From positions 1-52,776 of the forward strand of contig CAMKES010000014.1 of NCBI GenBank assembly GCA_946411635.1: a stretch of 52,776 nucleotides of DNA. Reading direction: 5' to 3'. The stretch's first letter is position 1, and each line of letters opens with the position of its first letter. Shown piece by piece: positions 8,745 through 19,566 of the stretch. The DNA is from an uncultured Clostridia bacterium. GTDB lineage: Bacteria > Bacillota > Clostridia > Christensenellales > CAG-138. Position numbers and translations under genes: made by a program. The notes below the pieces were generated by a model, which was given only the letters and a program-made list of their open reading frames with translations, searched no databases and was not told the DNA's origin.

Positions 8745-9965
8745 TTACTCCTTTCCTGTCACGCGCACGCCTTTTTTGAATACCGCGGCTGCGCGGTTGG
8801 TTCCGTAGCGGTAAATGAGCTGGTCGAGGTTGTCCGCGTCCCACACGACGAGGTCCGCCTGCTTGCCGGGCTCGAGCGTGCCGCGCGTATCCGCCATGCC
8901 GATCGCCGCCGCGCCGTTGAGGGTCGCCGCGGTCAGGATCTCCTCGGGGGTGAGCTGTCCGTAGAGACAGCCCGCCGTCATGGCGAACGGCAGCGAGAGG
9001 TTCGGCGTCGAGCCGGGGTTCATGTCGGTCGCGACCGCAACGGGCACGCCCGCGTCGATCATGGCGCGGAAATCGCCGTACGGCTTTTTCAGATAGAACG
9101 AGGTCGCGGGCAGCATGACCGCGATCACGCCGCCGTCACGGAGCGCCTTCCGGCCCTCCGCGCCGGTCTCGGACAGATGGTCGCAGCTGATCGCGCCGAC
9201 GCGCGCCGCGACCTGCGTGCCGCCGATCTCCCTGATCTCGTCGGCGTGCAGCTTCGGGATCATGCCGAAGCGTTTGCCCGCGTTGAGCACGCGCTCGGAC
9301 TGCTCCGCCGTGAACACGCCCTCGTCGCAGAACGCGTCGCAAAAGTCCGCAAGCCCTTCCTCCGCGATCGCGGGGATCATCTCGGTGCAGAGCTGTTCGA
9401 CGTACGCGTCGTGATCCATGCCCTCGGGGAAGGCGTGCGCGCCGAGAAACGTCGCCGCGACGCCGCCGAACGCCTCCTTGAGACGCCGGACCACGCGCAG
9501 CTGCTTTTTCTCGGTTTCGAGATCGAGGCCGTAGCCGCTCTTGATCTCGACCGCCGTCGTGCCGTGGGCAAGCATTTCGAGATACAGGCCGCGCGCCTTT
9601 TCAAACAGCGCGTCCTCGCTCGCCTTCCGCGTTTCGCGCACGGTCGAAAGAATGCCGCCGCCCGCCGCGAGGATCTCGAGGTACGATCTGCCCTGAAGCT
9701 TCATCGCCAGCTCGTGCTCGCGCCAGCCGCCGAACACCAGATGCGTGTGGCAGTCGACGAGGCCCGCGGTGACGAGCTTCCCGCCGCAGTCGACGGACGC
9801 GTCCGCCTCGGGGGGCGTGCCCTCGCCGGTCGCGGCGATCACGCCGTCTTCTTCGAGCAGCCACGCGCCGTGAAGCGTCCGGAGCGTTCCCTGTGCACGG
9901 CCCGCAACGGCGACCGATCCGGTCGCCGTCGCAAGCTCGCCGATGTTGGTAAAGATCCGTTTCAC
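8745..9965 (-). CDS. hutI: Imidazolonepropionase
   Basis: The protein is 406 aa. It hydrolyses imidazolonepropionate to formiminoglutamate. As an amidohydrolase it shows the metal motif VDCHTHLVFGG (about residues 65-75), LHADEI, CDHLSETG and the TDMNPGS loop. I chose GTG at 9965, which overlaps the ftcD stop as GTGA and has GGAG 11 nt upstream; a GTG at 9977 would add four residues and is the alternative. Both starts are non-ATG, so low or coupled initiation is likely. Confidence 0.95.
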   Translation of the reverse strand: MKRIFTNIGELATATGSVAVAGRAQGTLRTLHGAWLLEEDGVIAATGEGTPPEADASVDCGGKLVTAGLVDCHTHLVFGGWREHELAMKLQGRSYLEILAAGGGILSTVRETRKASEDALFEKARGLYLEMLAHGTTAVEIKSGYGLDLETEKKQLRVVRRLKEAFGGVAATFLGAHAFPEGMDHDAYVEQLCTEMIPAIAEEGLADFCDAFCDEGVFTAEQSERVLNAGKRFGMIPKLHADEIREIGGTQVAARVGAISCDHLSETGAEGRKALRDGGVIAVMLPATSFYLKKPYGDFRAMIDAGVPVAVATDMNPGSTPNLSLPFAMTAGCLYGQLTPEEILTAATLNGAAAIGMADTRGTLEPGKQADLVVWDADNLDQLIYRYGTNRAAAVFKKGVRVTGKE

Positions 9966-10858
9966 AGAAGATGACACTCCAGTACCTGTTTGAAGGCATC
10001 GAATTTTTCGATCTGCAGATAGTAATCCGCCGCGTCGACGAACGCCATCATGGGCGCGAGACCGATGATCTCGGTGCCGACGACGTGCACGCCGTAACGC
10101 GCCGCTTCAAAGCGGACGAATTCCAGCACGCGGTACAGCGGGGTCTGCTTGTAGTCGCACATGTTGATCGAGACCTGCGCGATGTTGCGCTCCTCGAGCA
10201 TGACGCCGAGCGCCTTGACGGCACGGAAGCCGCCGTCCTTTTCGCGGATGATCTTTGCGATCTTCTTTGCGATCGACACGTCGGACGTGTCGAGGTTGAT
10301 GTTGAACGCGATCAGCGGCTGACGCGCGCCGACGGCGACCACGCCCGCGGACGGGTGGATGCGGTTGCCGCCGAAATCGGGATGCCACTGTTCTTCGAGC
10401 ACCTTTTCCGCCATGCCCTCGAACTGACCCTTGCGGATCGCGGCGAGGTTCCTGCGGTGCGGCGCGGACGCGCTTTCCTCATACAGGAAGACCGGCAGGT
10501 CGAGCTCGCCCGCGATGCGTTCCGCGAGGACCTTCGAGCGCTCCACGCACTCCTGCATATCCATGTCGCGGATCGGCACGAACGGGATGACGTCGACCGC
10601 GCCCATGCGCGGATGCTCGCCCTCGTGGACGCGCAGGTCGATCTTTTCGACCGCGAGCTTCGCAAAGCGGAACGCCGCTTCCATCACCTGATCGGGATCG
10701 CCGAGGAAGGTGAACACCGAGCGGTTGTGGCTCGCGTCGGAGGAGTAGTCGATCAGCGTGACGCCGGGAACGGCGCGCACGACGTCCGCAAATTCCTCGA
10801 CGAGGTCCATGCGGCGTCCTTCGCTGATGTTCGGGATGCATTCCATCAATTTAGCCAT
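9962..10858 (-). CDS. ftcD: Glutamate formimidoyltransferase
   Basis: The protein is 298 aa and corresponds to the transferase half of animal FTCD; the cyclodeaminase half is the separate fchA. It moves the formimino group from formiminoglutamate to tetrahydrofolate, leaving glutamate. It begins with MECIPNISEGRR, typical of the family, and keeps SSDASHNRSVFTFLG, the HEGEHPRMGAVDVIPFVP segment with the active-site His, and GFRAVKALGV. ATG at 10858 has AAAGGAGAA upstream. Confidence 0.96.
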   Translation of the reverse strand: MAKLMECIPNISEGRRMDLVEEFADVVRAVPGVTLIDYSSDASHNRSVFTFLGDPDQVMEAAFRFAKLAVEKIDLRVHEGEHPRMGAVDVIPFVPIRDMDMQECVERSKVLAERIAGELDLPVFLYEESASAPHRRNLAAIRKGQFEGMAEKVLEEQWHPDFGGNRIHPSAGVVAVGARQPLIAFNINLDTSDVSIAKKIAKIIREKDGGFRAVKALGVMLEERNIAQVSINMCDYKQTPLYRVLEFVRFEAARYGVHVVGTEIIGLAPMMAFVDAADYYLQIEKFDAFKQVLECHLL

Positions 10859-10871
10859 TGCAGTTTCTCCT

Positions 10872-12872
<2,001 letters not shown>

Positions 12873-12889
12873 TGTATCCTCCTTGTCAA

Positions 12890-14440
12890 TCAATGAAAAT
12901 CGGAAAGCATTGTTTTCACGTCGTTTTCGATCGCGCCGGAGCGGATCAGCACGTTCATCGCCGCGATCATCGGGTGGATCTCCTCGTCCTTCGCGTAGAA
13001 CGGCACGACGGCGCGGACCTTCTGATACACGCCCTGCTGCGCGGGGGAGAGCTCCACGTTCTTTCTCAGATCGATGCCCTGCACCGCCGCCATCAGCTCG
13101 AACGCGAGCACGGAGTACAGGTTGTTCACGATGCGGCGGAAATTGCGCGCGGCGGTCGTGCCCATCGAAACGTGGTCCTCCTGATTCGCGGAGGAGGGGA
13201 TGGAGTCGACGCTCGCCGGATGCGCGAAGACCTTGTTTTCGCTGACGAGCGACGCGGCCGAGTACTGGCAGATCATGTAGCCCGAATTGATGCCGCCGTC
13301 GGGCGCGAGAAACGCGGGCAGGCCGTTCGAAAGCGCGGGATTGACCATGCGCTCCATGCGGCGCTCGGAGATGTTACTTAGCTCGCTTGCCGCGGCGCTC
13401 ATGTAGTCCATCACGAGCGCGATCGGCTCGCCGTGGAAGTTGCCGCCGGAGATGACGCTTTCGTCGTCGAGGAACAGGATCGGGTTGTCGGTGACGGAGT
13501 TCAGCTCGGTTTCGAGCACCTTCCGGACGTGCGCGAGCGCGTCGCGCACCGCGCCGTGCACCTGCGGGATGCAGCGCAGCGCGTAGGCGTCCTGCACGCG
13601 GAGACCCGCGTTTTTCGCCATCGACGGGGAATCCTTCAGGATGGTGCGCATGTTCTTTGCCACCAGGCTCTGTCCTGCGTGGGGACGGACCGCGTGGATG
13701 CGCGGATCGAACGCGGAGAGCAGTCCCGTGAGCGCCTGCATCGTCATCGACGCGGTGACGTCCGCGAGCGCCGCCGCGCGGTTCAGATCGTACCACGCGA
13801 GCGTGCCGATCGCCGTCATGCACTGCGTGCCGTTGATCAGCGCGAGACCCTCCTTCGCAAGCAGATGGAACGTGGGAAGCTTCGCCTTTTCCATCGCTTC
13901 CGCGCCGCTCATGCGCTTACCCTTGTACGTCGCTTCGCCGCGGCCCAGAAGCACCAGCGCCATGTGCGCCAGCGGCGCGAGGTCGCCCGACGCGCCCAGC
14001 GAGCCCTGCTCGGGGATCACGGGCGTCACGCCCTTGTTGAGCATGCCGATCAGCGTTTCGATGATCTCGCGGCGGATGCCGGAATTGCCCTTCGAAAGCG
14101 CGTTCGCGCGAAGCAGCATCATCGCGCGGGCGGTCTCTTCGTTCAGCGGTTCACCGACGGCGACGCAGTGCGAAAGGATCAGGTTTTCCTGGAGCTGCGC
14201 GCTCTTGTCGCTCGAGATCGTGATCTTCGAGAACTCGCCGAAACCGGTCGAGATGCCGTACACCGTGCGGCCTTCCGCAACGATCCGGTCGACGAGCGCG
14301 CGCGACGCGTCGATGCGCGCGAAGGTCTTGGGCGAGAGCGAAACGCGGGCGCGGAACCGCGCGACCGCAACGACCTGCTCGATGCGCAGATGTTCACCGT
14401 CCAGGGTGACGTGACGAATGGTTTCTGTCAGATGATTCAT
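12890..14440 (-). CDS. hutH: Histidine ammonia-lyase
   Basis: The protein is 516 aa. It deaminates histidine to urocanate, the first step of the pathway. The Ala-Ser-Gly that forms the MIO cofactor is present in GSLGASGDLAPLAHM (about residues 137-151). YGISTGFGEFSK supplies the catalytic Tyr, and QDAYALRCIPQVHG, NPILF and the SSANQEDHVSMG segment complete the active site. ATG at 14440 has GGAAGGAA upstream; the ATG at 14461 lies inside the leader. It is the first gene of the hut operon. Confidence 0.97.
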   Translation of the reverse strand: MNHLTETIRHVTLDGEHLRIEQVVAVARFRARVSLSPKTFARIDASRALVDRIVAEGRTVYGISTGFGEFSKITISSDKSAQLQENLILSHCVAVGEPLNEETARAMMLLRANALSKGNSGIRREIIETLIGMLNKGVTPVIPEQGSLGASGDLAPLAHMALVLLGRGEATYKGKRMSGAEAMEKAKLPTFHLLAKEGLALINGTQCMTAIGTLAWYDLNRAAALADVTASMTMQALTGLLSAFDPRIHAVRPHAGQSLVAKNMRTILKDSPSMAKNAGLRVQDAYALRCIPQVHGAVRDALAHVRKVLETELNSVTDNPILFLDDESVISGGNFHGEPIALVMDYMSAAASELSNISERRMERMVNPALSNGLPAFLAPDGGINSGYMICQYSAASLVSENKVFAHPASVDSIPSSANQEDHVSMGTTAARNFRRIVNNLYSVLAFELMAAVQGIDLRKNVELSPAQQGVYQKVRAVVPFYAKDEEIHPMIAAMNVLIRSGAIENDVKTMLSDFH

Positions 14441-14467
14441 GTACGTTCCTTCCTGAAACAAGATGAT

Positions 14468-14484
14468 TGGTTAGTCGATAACCA
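14468..14484 (-). promoter_or_regulatory. Operator-like dyad in the hut leader
   Basis: TGGTTA and TAACCA form a perfect inverted repeat around GTCGA. It lies just downstream of the -10 box, about where transcription starts, the usual place for a repressor site. No HutC- or HutP-like gene is in the window, so the regulator is unknown. Confidence 0.6.
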
Positions 14485-14493
14485 TACTTGTTT

Positions 14494-14522
14494 ATCATAC
14501 CATCCGCGCCGATCGGTGTCAA
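14494..14522 (-). promoter_or_regulatory. Sigma-A promoter of the hut operon
   Basis: TTGACA (14517-14522) and TATGAT (14494-14499) on the minus strand are exactly 17 bp apart. The leader to hutH is about 45 nt. Confidence 0.88.
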
Positions 14523-14649
14523 ACCGGCAGGGCCCGTTTTCAATAATATATAATGCCCTCCGCACCCCGCGGGGACGATCCGTCCGGACGCCTTATGATA
14601 CAGTTTATAGATTGTTCATCCCTCCGACACGAAATCTTCGTGATTCGGG

Positions 14650-14658
14650 TGTTATACT
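14650..14658 (+). promoter_or_regulatory. Extended -10 promoter for the amidohydrolase gene
   Basis: TGTTATACT has the extended -10 TG one base before TATACT. No good -35 box is seen. It lies 33 nt before the gene at 14691 and is divergent from the hut promoter. The rest of 14523-14649 holds nothing I can name. Confidence 0.55.
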
Positions 14659-14690
14659 AAAAGATACAAACAACGGAGGAGAGGGACGGC

Positions 14691-15977
14691 ATGAACATTC
14701 GGTTTTACAACGCGCGGATCCTGCCGCTTTGCGCGGCGGACGAAACACTGCTTACGGGCGAGCTCTGGACGGAAAACGACCGCATCGCGCTGGTCGGCGA
14801 TCCGGCCGGCAGACCGCGGCCCGCGTTCGACCGCGAGATCGACTGCCGCGGAAACGTGCTGCTGCCGGGCTTCAAGAACGCGCACACGCATTCGGCGATG
14901 ACGTTCCTCCGCTCGTTCGCGGACGACAAGCCGCTGCACGACTGGCTGCACGAGGACTGCTTCCCGATGGAGGCGCACCTGACCGCCGACGACGTGTACG
15001 ACCTCACGAAGCTCGCGGTGCTCGAATACGTGTCCGGCGGGATCACGGCGGCGTTCGATATGTACTACCACGTGGACCGCATCTCGGACTGCGCGCGCGA
15101 TACGGGCTTCCGCTTCGTGCTGTGCGGCGCCGTCAACGACTTCGGCGGCACGAAGGAATCGCTCAGGGACGATTACCTGCGGCTGAACCGTTCGCATCCG
15201 CTGATCTCGTACCGGCTCGGCTTCCACGCCGAATACACGACGAACGAATCGCTGCTGCGCGACGTGGCGGCGCTGTCCGAAGAATTTCACGCGCCGGTGT
15301 TCACGCATCTGAGCGAAACGGCGGCGGAGGTCGACGACTGCATCCGACGCACGGGCATGTCGCCGGTACAGTATCTGGATTCGCTGGGCATGTTCCGTTA
15401 CGGCGGCGGCGGCTTCCATATGGTGCATCCGAGAGCGGGCGATTTCGAGATCATGAAGGCGCGCGGGCTGTACGTGTGCACGAACCCCGCGAGCAACGTG
15501 AAGCTTTCGAGCGGCGTCGCGCCGATCGAGCGCTATTACGAAGAAGACATCCCGGTGGCGATCGGCACGGACGGCGCGGCGAGCAACAACTGCCTCGATA
15601 TGTTCCGCGAGATGTTCCTTGTGACCGGGCTGCAGAAGCTCACCGTCGGCGCGGCCGCGGCGGATCCGATGAAGGTCCTGCACTCGGCGTGCTCCGTGGG
15701 CGCGCGGATGATGGGGCTTGACGACTGCGACTGCCTCAAAGAGGGCAAGCAGGCGGACCTCATGATGCTCGACCTGCACATGCCGAACATGCAGCCGGAA
15801 AACCACATCGGCAAGAACGTCGTGTACAGCGGCAGCAAGGCGAACGTGGCGCTGACGATGGTCGCGGGCAGGGTGCTGTACGAGCGCGGCGCGTACGCGT
15901 TCTGTCCCGATCCCGACGCGGTCTACCGGAGGGCGAACGAGATCATCACACGCATCAGAAAAGCGGAAGGAAGATAA
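14691..15977 (+). CDS. Amidohydrolase, SAH/5'-methylthioadenosine deaminase-like
   Basis: The protein is 428 aa, the normal size of MtaD/TRZ-ATZ family deaminases. These remove ammonia from S-adenosylhomocysteine, methylthioadenosine or related purines and help salvage methyl-cycle by-products. The metal site is visible: NAHTHSAMTFLRS (about residues 63-75), GFHAEYTT, THLSETAAEVDDC, HMVHP and GTDGAASNNCLDMF. The family also includes guanine and cytosine deaminases, so the substrate is not certain. GGAGGAGAGGG precedes the ATG. The next gene starts 2 bp after its stop, a tight pair. Confidence 0.85.
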   Translation: MNIRFYNARILPLCAADETLLTGELWTENDRIALVGDPAGRPRPAFDREIDCRGNVLLPGFKNAHTHSAMTFLRSFADDKPLHDWLHEDCFPMEAHLTADDVYDLTKLAVLEYVSGGITAAFDMYYHVDRISDCARDTGFRFVLCGAVNDFGGTKESLRDDYLRLNRSHPLISYRLGFHAEYTTNESLLRDVAALSEEFHAPVFTHLSETAAEVDDCIRRTGMSPVQYLDSLGMFRYGGGGFHMVHPRAGDFEIMKARGLYVCTNPASNVKLSSGVAPIERYYEEDIPVAIGTDGAASNNCLDMFREMFLVTGLQKLTVGAAAADPMKVLHSACSVGARMMGLDDCDCLKEGKQADLMMLDLHMPNMQPENHIGKNVVYSGSKANVALTMVAGRVLYERGAYAFCPDPDAVYRRANEIITRIRKAEGR

Positions 15978-15979
15978 GT

Positions 15980-16705
15980 ATGGCGCATATCGAGGTTATT
16001 GCGGAATACAGCGAAAAAGGCGCGATGCTCTGGGCGGATTCGTATCCGGGCGCGTTTTCGCGCGGCGAAACGGTGTCGAGGGCGCTCGAGAAATTCCCGA
16101 AGGCGCTGTCCGAATACGCGCGCTGGGCGTACGGCGCGCCGCTGCCGGATCTGTCCGAGGCGGACTTCGTCGTGACGCACGCGTACAGGAGCGATCTCGC
16201 GGTCGAGGACGCGGACAGCGACGTGCTGTTCCCGTCCGAACGGCTGCCGATGGACATGACGGAGTACACGCAGAAGAAGCAGCTGTGCATCCGCTCGGCG
16301 CAGGATTTCGAGAAGCTGCTCGCTTCGATCCCGCAGAAGGACCGCTCGCTGCGCAAGTCGCGGCGCACGTTCTACGGGCGCATCCCGTGCTCCGCGCGCG
16401 AGATGGCGGAGCATACGAATCACACGCTGGAATACTACGCGGCCGCCGTGGGCGTGCCGTACGACAACGAGGGCGGCCTGCTGGAAAACCGCAAGCGCTT
16501 CTTCCGCGCGATCGAATCCGCGCCGGACTTTCTTTCACCGCGCGTCTATACCGCCGCGGACGGCGAGCTCTGGACGCGGAAAAAGCTGATGCGCCGCATC
16601 CTCTGGCACGACCGCATCCACGCCCGCGCGCTGTATCGCCTGGCGATCACGTTCTGGAGCCGGGAGCGCATCGAAAACCCGTTCTTCTTCTCGACGGAAA
16701 AGTGA
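15980..16705 (+). CDS. HicB-like/DinB-like two-domain protein
   Basis: The protein is 241 aa. Residues about 1-55 have the look of the HicB antitoxin or RNase H-like fold, with a Pro-Gly-Ala-Phe-Ser-x-Gly-Glu-Thr turn followed by a helix. The C-terminal half (about 115-235) has the helical pattern of the DinB/YfiT superfamily with His-rich helix starts, EHTNHTLEYY and WHDRIHARALYR, which in relatives bind a metal ion. No HicA toxin is adjacent, so a toxin-antitoxin role is unlikely. It is translationally linked to the purine deaminase upstream, and GGAAGGAAG in the end of that gene is its ribosome site. The function is unknown. Both fold assignments are from general pattern only. Confidence 0.6.
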   Translation: MAHIEVIAEYSEKGAMLWADSYPGAFSRGETVSRALEKFPKALSEYARWAYGAPLPDLSEADFVVTHAYRSDLAVEDADSDVLFPSERLPMDMTEYTQKKQLCIRSAQDFEKLLASIPQKDRSLRKSRRTFYGRIPCSAREMAEHTNHTLEYYAAAVGVPYDNEGGLLENRKRFFRAIESAPDFLSPRVYTAADGELWTRKKLMRRILWHDRIHARALYRLAITFWSRERIENPFFFSTEK

Positions 16706-16706
16706 G

Positions 16707-16727
16707 AAAACGCGGGCGTTTTCATTC
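16707..16727 (+). terminator. Weak terminator candidate
   Basis: GAAAACG and CGTTTTC pair around CGGG directly after the stop codon. The T-run is only part of the stem, so efficiency is doubtful. Confidence 0.4.
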
Positions 16728-16740
16728 GTAAAAATTCCGC

Positions 16741-16769
16741 TTGACAATTTACAGACCGCCCTTTATAAT
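16741..16769 (+). promoter_or_regulatory. Consensus sigma-A promoter for rpmH operon
   Basis: TTGACA (16741-16746) and TATAAT (16764-16769) match consensus at all positions with a 17-bp spacer. This is the strongest promoter in the window, as expected for ribosomal protein and RNase P genes. Confidence 0.95.
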
Positions 16770-16829
16770 GGGAAAGGTTAATTTGGCGCTATGCGCCATC
16801 AGTATATACGGAAGGAAGAGGTGTAGGAT

Positions 16830-16964
16830 ATGGTACGTACCTATCAGCCCAAAAAAAGACAGCGCAGCAAGGTTCACGGTTTCCGCAAGCGTATGGCGAC
16901 TGCGGACGGTCGTAACGTACTGAAGCGCAGACGCGCAAAGGGCCGCAAGAAGCTGAGCGCGTAA
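16830..16964 (+). CDS. rpmH: Ribosomal protein L34
   Basis: This is a 44-aa, very basic protein. It begins [20 protein letters not shown] and ends GRKKLSA, both diagnostic of bL34 of the large ribosomal subunit. GGAAGGAAGAGG lies upstream of the ATG at 16830. It heads the conserved rpmH-rnpA-yidD-yidC-jag cluster. No dnaA lies on its left, where many genomes have the origin. Confidence 0.98.
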   Translation: MVRTYQPKKRQRSKVHGFRKRMATADGRNVLKRRRAKGRKKLSA

Positions 16965-17063
16965 GCGTTTCGGCGGATTCATTTTGTCCAAATAACGGAG
17001 ACAGAGCGCTTGCGGCAGGCATTTCGCTTGCCGTATGTTGCTTTATAAGGGAACTCGTATTCG

Positions 17064-17408
17064 GTGGATCGATCCTATTCTCTGAAACGGCATAAGGAGT
17101 TTCGCTATACTTACGCGCGCGGACGTGCGCAAAGCGCGCCGCTGTTCACGCTGGTATACGCGAAGAGCCGCAGCGAAACGGTCCGCGTCGGCTTTTCGGT
17201 GTCGAAGCGGGTCGGCAACGCCGTACAGAGAAATCGCGCAAAACGCCGCATGCGCGCGTGCGTCACGCCGCTGCTCGGACACGTTTCGGGCGGCGTCAAC
17301 GTGATCTTCGTCGCAAAGCCCGAGGTGCTCGACGCGCCGTTTGCCGATCTCGGAAGACAGGCGGAAACGCTGATCCGGCGCGCGGGACTGTGGAGGGACG
17401 AGCCGTGA
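17064..17408 (+). CDS. rnpA: Ribonuclease P protein component
   Basis: The protein is 114 aa. It binds the RNase P RNA and helps mature the 5' ends of tRNAs. The family core, [20 protein letters not shown] at about residues 43-62, is present. The N-terminal [14 protein letters not shown] matches as well. The start is GTG at 17064 with AAGGGA upstream. A stem-loop with CGGCAGGC and GCTTGCCG arms lies between rpmH and this gene (17012-17035); without a T-run it may be a processing or stability element. Confidence 0.95.
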   Translation: MDRSYSLKRHKEFRYTYARGRAQSAPLFTLVYAKSRSETVRVGFSVSKRVGNAVQRNRAKRRMRACVTPLLGHVSGGVNVIFVAKPEVLDAPFADLGRQAETLIRRAGLWRDEP

Positions 17409-17644
17409 AGCGCATCCTCGTCGCGATCCTGCGATTCTACAAGCGGCATATCTCGCCGCTTCTGCCGAACGCCTGCATCTATACGCCGACCTGTTCGGAA
17501 TACGCGATGGAAGCGATCCAGAAGCACGGCGTGATCAAGGGCACGGGGCTTGCGATCTGGCGCGTGCTGCGCTGCAACCCCTTTGCCAAAGGCGGATACG
17601 ATCCCGTTCCGGAACCGAAAAACCACAAGGAGAGCATTTCATGA
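17405..17644 (+). CDS. yidD: Membrane protein insertion efficiency factor YidD
   Basis: The protein is 79 aa. It starts at GTG 17405, overlapping the rnpA stop as GTGA, and its own stop overlaps the yidC start as ATGA. The family pattern [20 protein letters not shown] followed by [13 protein letters not shown] and [13 protein letters not shown] is complete, including the conserved Cys residues. The protein sits at the inner face of the membrane near YidC. Confidence 0.96.
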   Translation: MKRILVAILRFYKRHISPLLPNACIYTPTCSEYAMEAIQKHGVIKGTGLAIWRVLRCNPFAKGGYDPVPEPKNHKESIS

Positions 17645-18741
17645 ATTCATCCTTTTTCCTCGTCAAATGGCTGTTCATCGCGATGGACTGGGTCTATCGG
17701 CAGATGTGCGGTCTGTTTTCGGAAGGCGGATGGGTCGTCGTTCTGACGATCTTTCTCTTCACGCTCGCGATCAAGCTTCTGACGATCTTCTCCGACATCA
17801 AATCGCGGAAATCGTCGATCCAGATGCAGGCGATCCAGCCCGACATCGAGAAGCTCAAGAAGAAATACGGCAACGATCCGCAGAAGCTCAACATCGAGCA
17901 GCGCAAGCTCATGAAGGAGCGCGGCGTTTCGACGCTCGGCGGATGCCTGCCGATCCTCATCATGATGCCCCTGCTGTTCATGTTCTTCGCTGCGTTCCGC
18001 ACGTGGTCGAGCCAGCAGGCGCTCGCGCTCGTTCTGAAATCCGAATACAATCCCACGCTCAATCAGATCGCGCTGAACCAGGACGCGGTGAACACGTTCG
18101 CGCATTCCCGCTTCCTCTGGATCACCAACATCTGGCGTCCGGACAATCTGAACGCGGGCGGCACGCTGATGAACGGTTCCGAGTTCTGGAACACGTTTGC
18201 GGCGGGCAACAACGTCAAGGACTTCATTTTCTACAACAACAATTCGGACGCGCTGAACCGCATCCTCTACGAGCTGCACTTCTTTACCCGCACGCTCGGT
18301 GAGAACGGTACGTACGAATACGTGCTCGCAAACGACGGCGGCGCGGCGTTCAAGGCGGCGTACGACGCGTTCATCAGCCCGATCACCTCGAGAGCGGACC
18401 TGATCGGCGGCGCGTACGAAAAGATGTCGAACGGCTTCGCGATCCTGCCGATCCTGGCCGGCGCGACGACGTTTCTGACCTCGTGGCTCACGCAGCGCAG
18501 CCAGAAGAAGGCGCTCGGCCAGACCGGCGAGAGCGACGCGCAGAAACAGACGCAGGGCATGAACAAGGTCATGATGTTCCTGATGCCCGCGATGTCCATT
18601 TTCTTCTGCTATCAGTATGACTCGACCTTTGCGTTCTACTGGATCTTCAGCAACGTAATCTCGCTGGCGATCACTCTGATCCTGAACGCGACGGTCTTCA
18701 AGAAAATGCAAACGGAAACCGTGGAGGTAATCAAAAAATGA
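17641..18741 (+). CDS. yidC: Membrane protein insertase YidC
   Basis: The protein is 366 aa, longer than the usual 210-280 aa of Gram-positive SpoIIIJ/YidC. Segments at about residues 30-50, 100-118, 268-285, 303-322 and 330-352 are membrane spanning, with [17 protein letters not shown] as the family signature. The groove Arg of the Bacillus protein is Lys here ([10 protein letters not shown]). Extra length comes from about 130 residues between the second and third segments (about 120-255), largely Asn-rich and predicted outside the cell. No lipobox Cys is seen at the N-terminus. Start and stop both overlap neighbours by 4 bp, so the block is translationally coupled. Confidence 0.95.
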   Translation: MNSSFFLVKWLFIAMDWVYRQMCGLFSEGGWVVVLTIFLFTLAIKLLTIFSDIKSRKSSIQMQAIQPDIEKLKKKYGNDPQKLNIEQRKLMKERGVSTLGGCLPILIMMPLLFMFFAAFRTWSSQQALALVLKSEYNPTLNQIALNQDAVNTFAHSRFLWITNIWRPDNLNAGGTLMNGSEFWNTFAAGNNVKDFIFYNNNSDALNRILYELHFFTRTLGENGTYEYVLANDGGAAFKAAYDAFISPITSRADLIGGAYEKMSNGFAILPILAGATTFLTSWLTQRSQKKALGQTGESDAQKQTQGMNKVMMFLMPAMSIFFCYQYDSTFAFYWIFSNVISLAITLILNATVFKKMQTETVEVIKK

Positions 18742-19529
18742 GGAGTATGGAATTCTCCGGCCGCAACATCGACGAGGCGATCTTTCACGGCCTCAACGAG
18801 ATGGGGCTGACGATCGACGAGGTCGATACGGAGATCGTACAGAAAGAGAGCAAGGGCCTGTTCGGCATCGGCGCGAAGAACGCGATCGTGCGTCTCACCG
18901 AGCGCGAAGTGCCGGTCGTTCCAGATTTTGAAGCCGAAAAGGCGGCTGCGCACGAGCGCAGAAGCGAACGCCCGCGCCGCGAAGGCGAACGCCGGGCGCG
19001 TACGGACCGCAAGCCGCGCGGCGAACGCCGCGAAAAGCAGCCGGAGGTCCCCGCGATCGAATACAGCGCGGAGCTGGCGAAGGAAAACGACGCCGCGATC
19101 TTCCTTTCGGAACTTCTGGACCGCATGAAGATCGAAGCGACCGTCGAAGCGGCGGAGACCGAGGACGGGCTGCGGCTCAACATCCTCTCCGCGACCGACG
19201 GCCTGCTGATCGGCCGCAGAGGCGAAACGCTCGACGCGCTGCAGTACGTCGTATCGCTGTACCTCAACAAGGACCGCAAGGAGAACGGCTACCGCCGCGT
19301 CGCCGTCGACACCGAGGGCTATCGCGCGCGCCGCGAGGAAACGCTGCGCCGCCTGGCACGGAAGAACGCCGCGCAGGTCGCGCGGACCGGCCGCTCCGTC
19401 GCGATGGAGCCGATGAACCCGTACGAGCGCCGCGTGCTGCATTCCGCGCTGCAGGGCTTCAAGGGCGTCACGACGCACAGCGAGGGCGAGGAGCCGAACC
19501 GCCGCGTCATCATCACGCCGGACAAATAA
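18738..19529 (+). CDS. khpB: RNA-binding protein KhpB/Jag
   Basis: The protein is 263 aa with the Jag layout. The N-terminal Jag domain (about 1-55) contains SKGLFGIGAKNAIVRL. A highly charged Arg/Glu linker follows (about 60-110). The KH domain carries DGLLIGRRGETLDALQYVVS (about 152-171). The C-terminal R3H domain carries MNPYERRVLHSALQ and the family end GEEPNRRVIITP. It binds RNA with KhpA and affects cell division and wall growth in relatives. Its ATG overlaps the yidC stop as ATGA. Confidence 0.96.
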   Translation: MRSMEFSGRNIDEAIFHGLNEMGLTIDEVDTEIVQKESKGLFGIGAKNAIVRLTEREVPVVPDFEAEKAAAHERRSERPRREGERRARTDRKPRGERREKQPEVPAIEYSAELAKENDAAIFLSELLDRMKIEATVEAAETEDGLRLNILSATDGLLIGRRGETLDALQYVVSLYLNKDRKENGYRRVAVDTEGYRARREETLRRLARKNAAQVARTGRSVAMEPMNPYERRVLHSALQGFKGVTTHSEGEEPNRRVIITPDK

Positions 19530-19536
19530 CACCTTC

Positions 19537-19563
19537 AGCCGCCGCAAGGCGGCTTTGTCTTTT
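19537..19563 (+). terminator. Terminator-like hairpin at the mnmE start
   Basis: AGCCGCC and GGCGGCT form a 7-bp stem with a GCAA tetraloop, followed by TTGTCTTTT. The mnmE ATG is 3 nt further on, so the hairpin occupies the place of a ribosome site. It may act as terminator, attenuator or translational control. Confidence 0.7.
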
Positions 19564-19566
19564 GCC

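Noticed and set aside
9962-9977. Possible ftcD-hutI fusion or frameshift
   Set aside because: The overlap is a normal GTGA coupling and both proteins have full family length.
15980-16705. HicAB toxin-antitoxin system
   Set aside because: No HicA-type gene is adjacent and the protein is much longer than a HicB antitoxin.
16706-16829. Replication origin next to rpmH
   Set aside because: No dnaA gene and no cluster of TTATCCACA-type boxes are seen; the short gap holds a promoter only.
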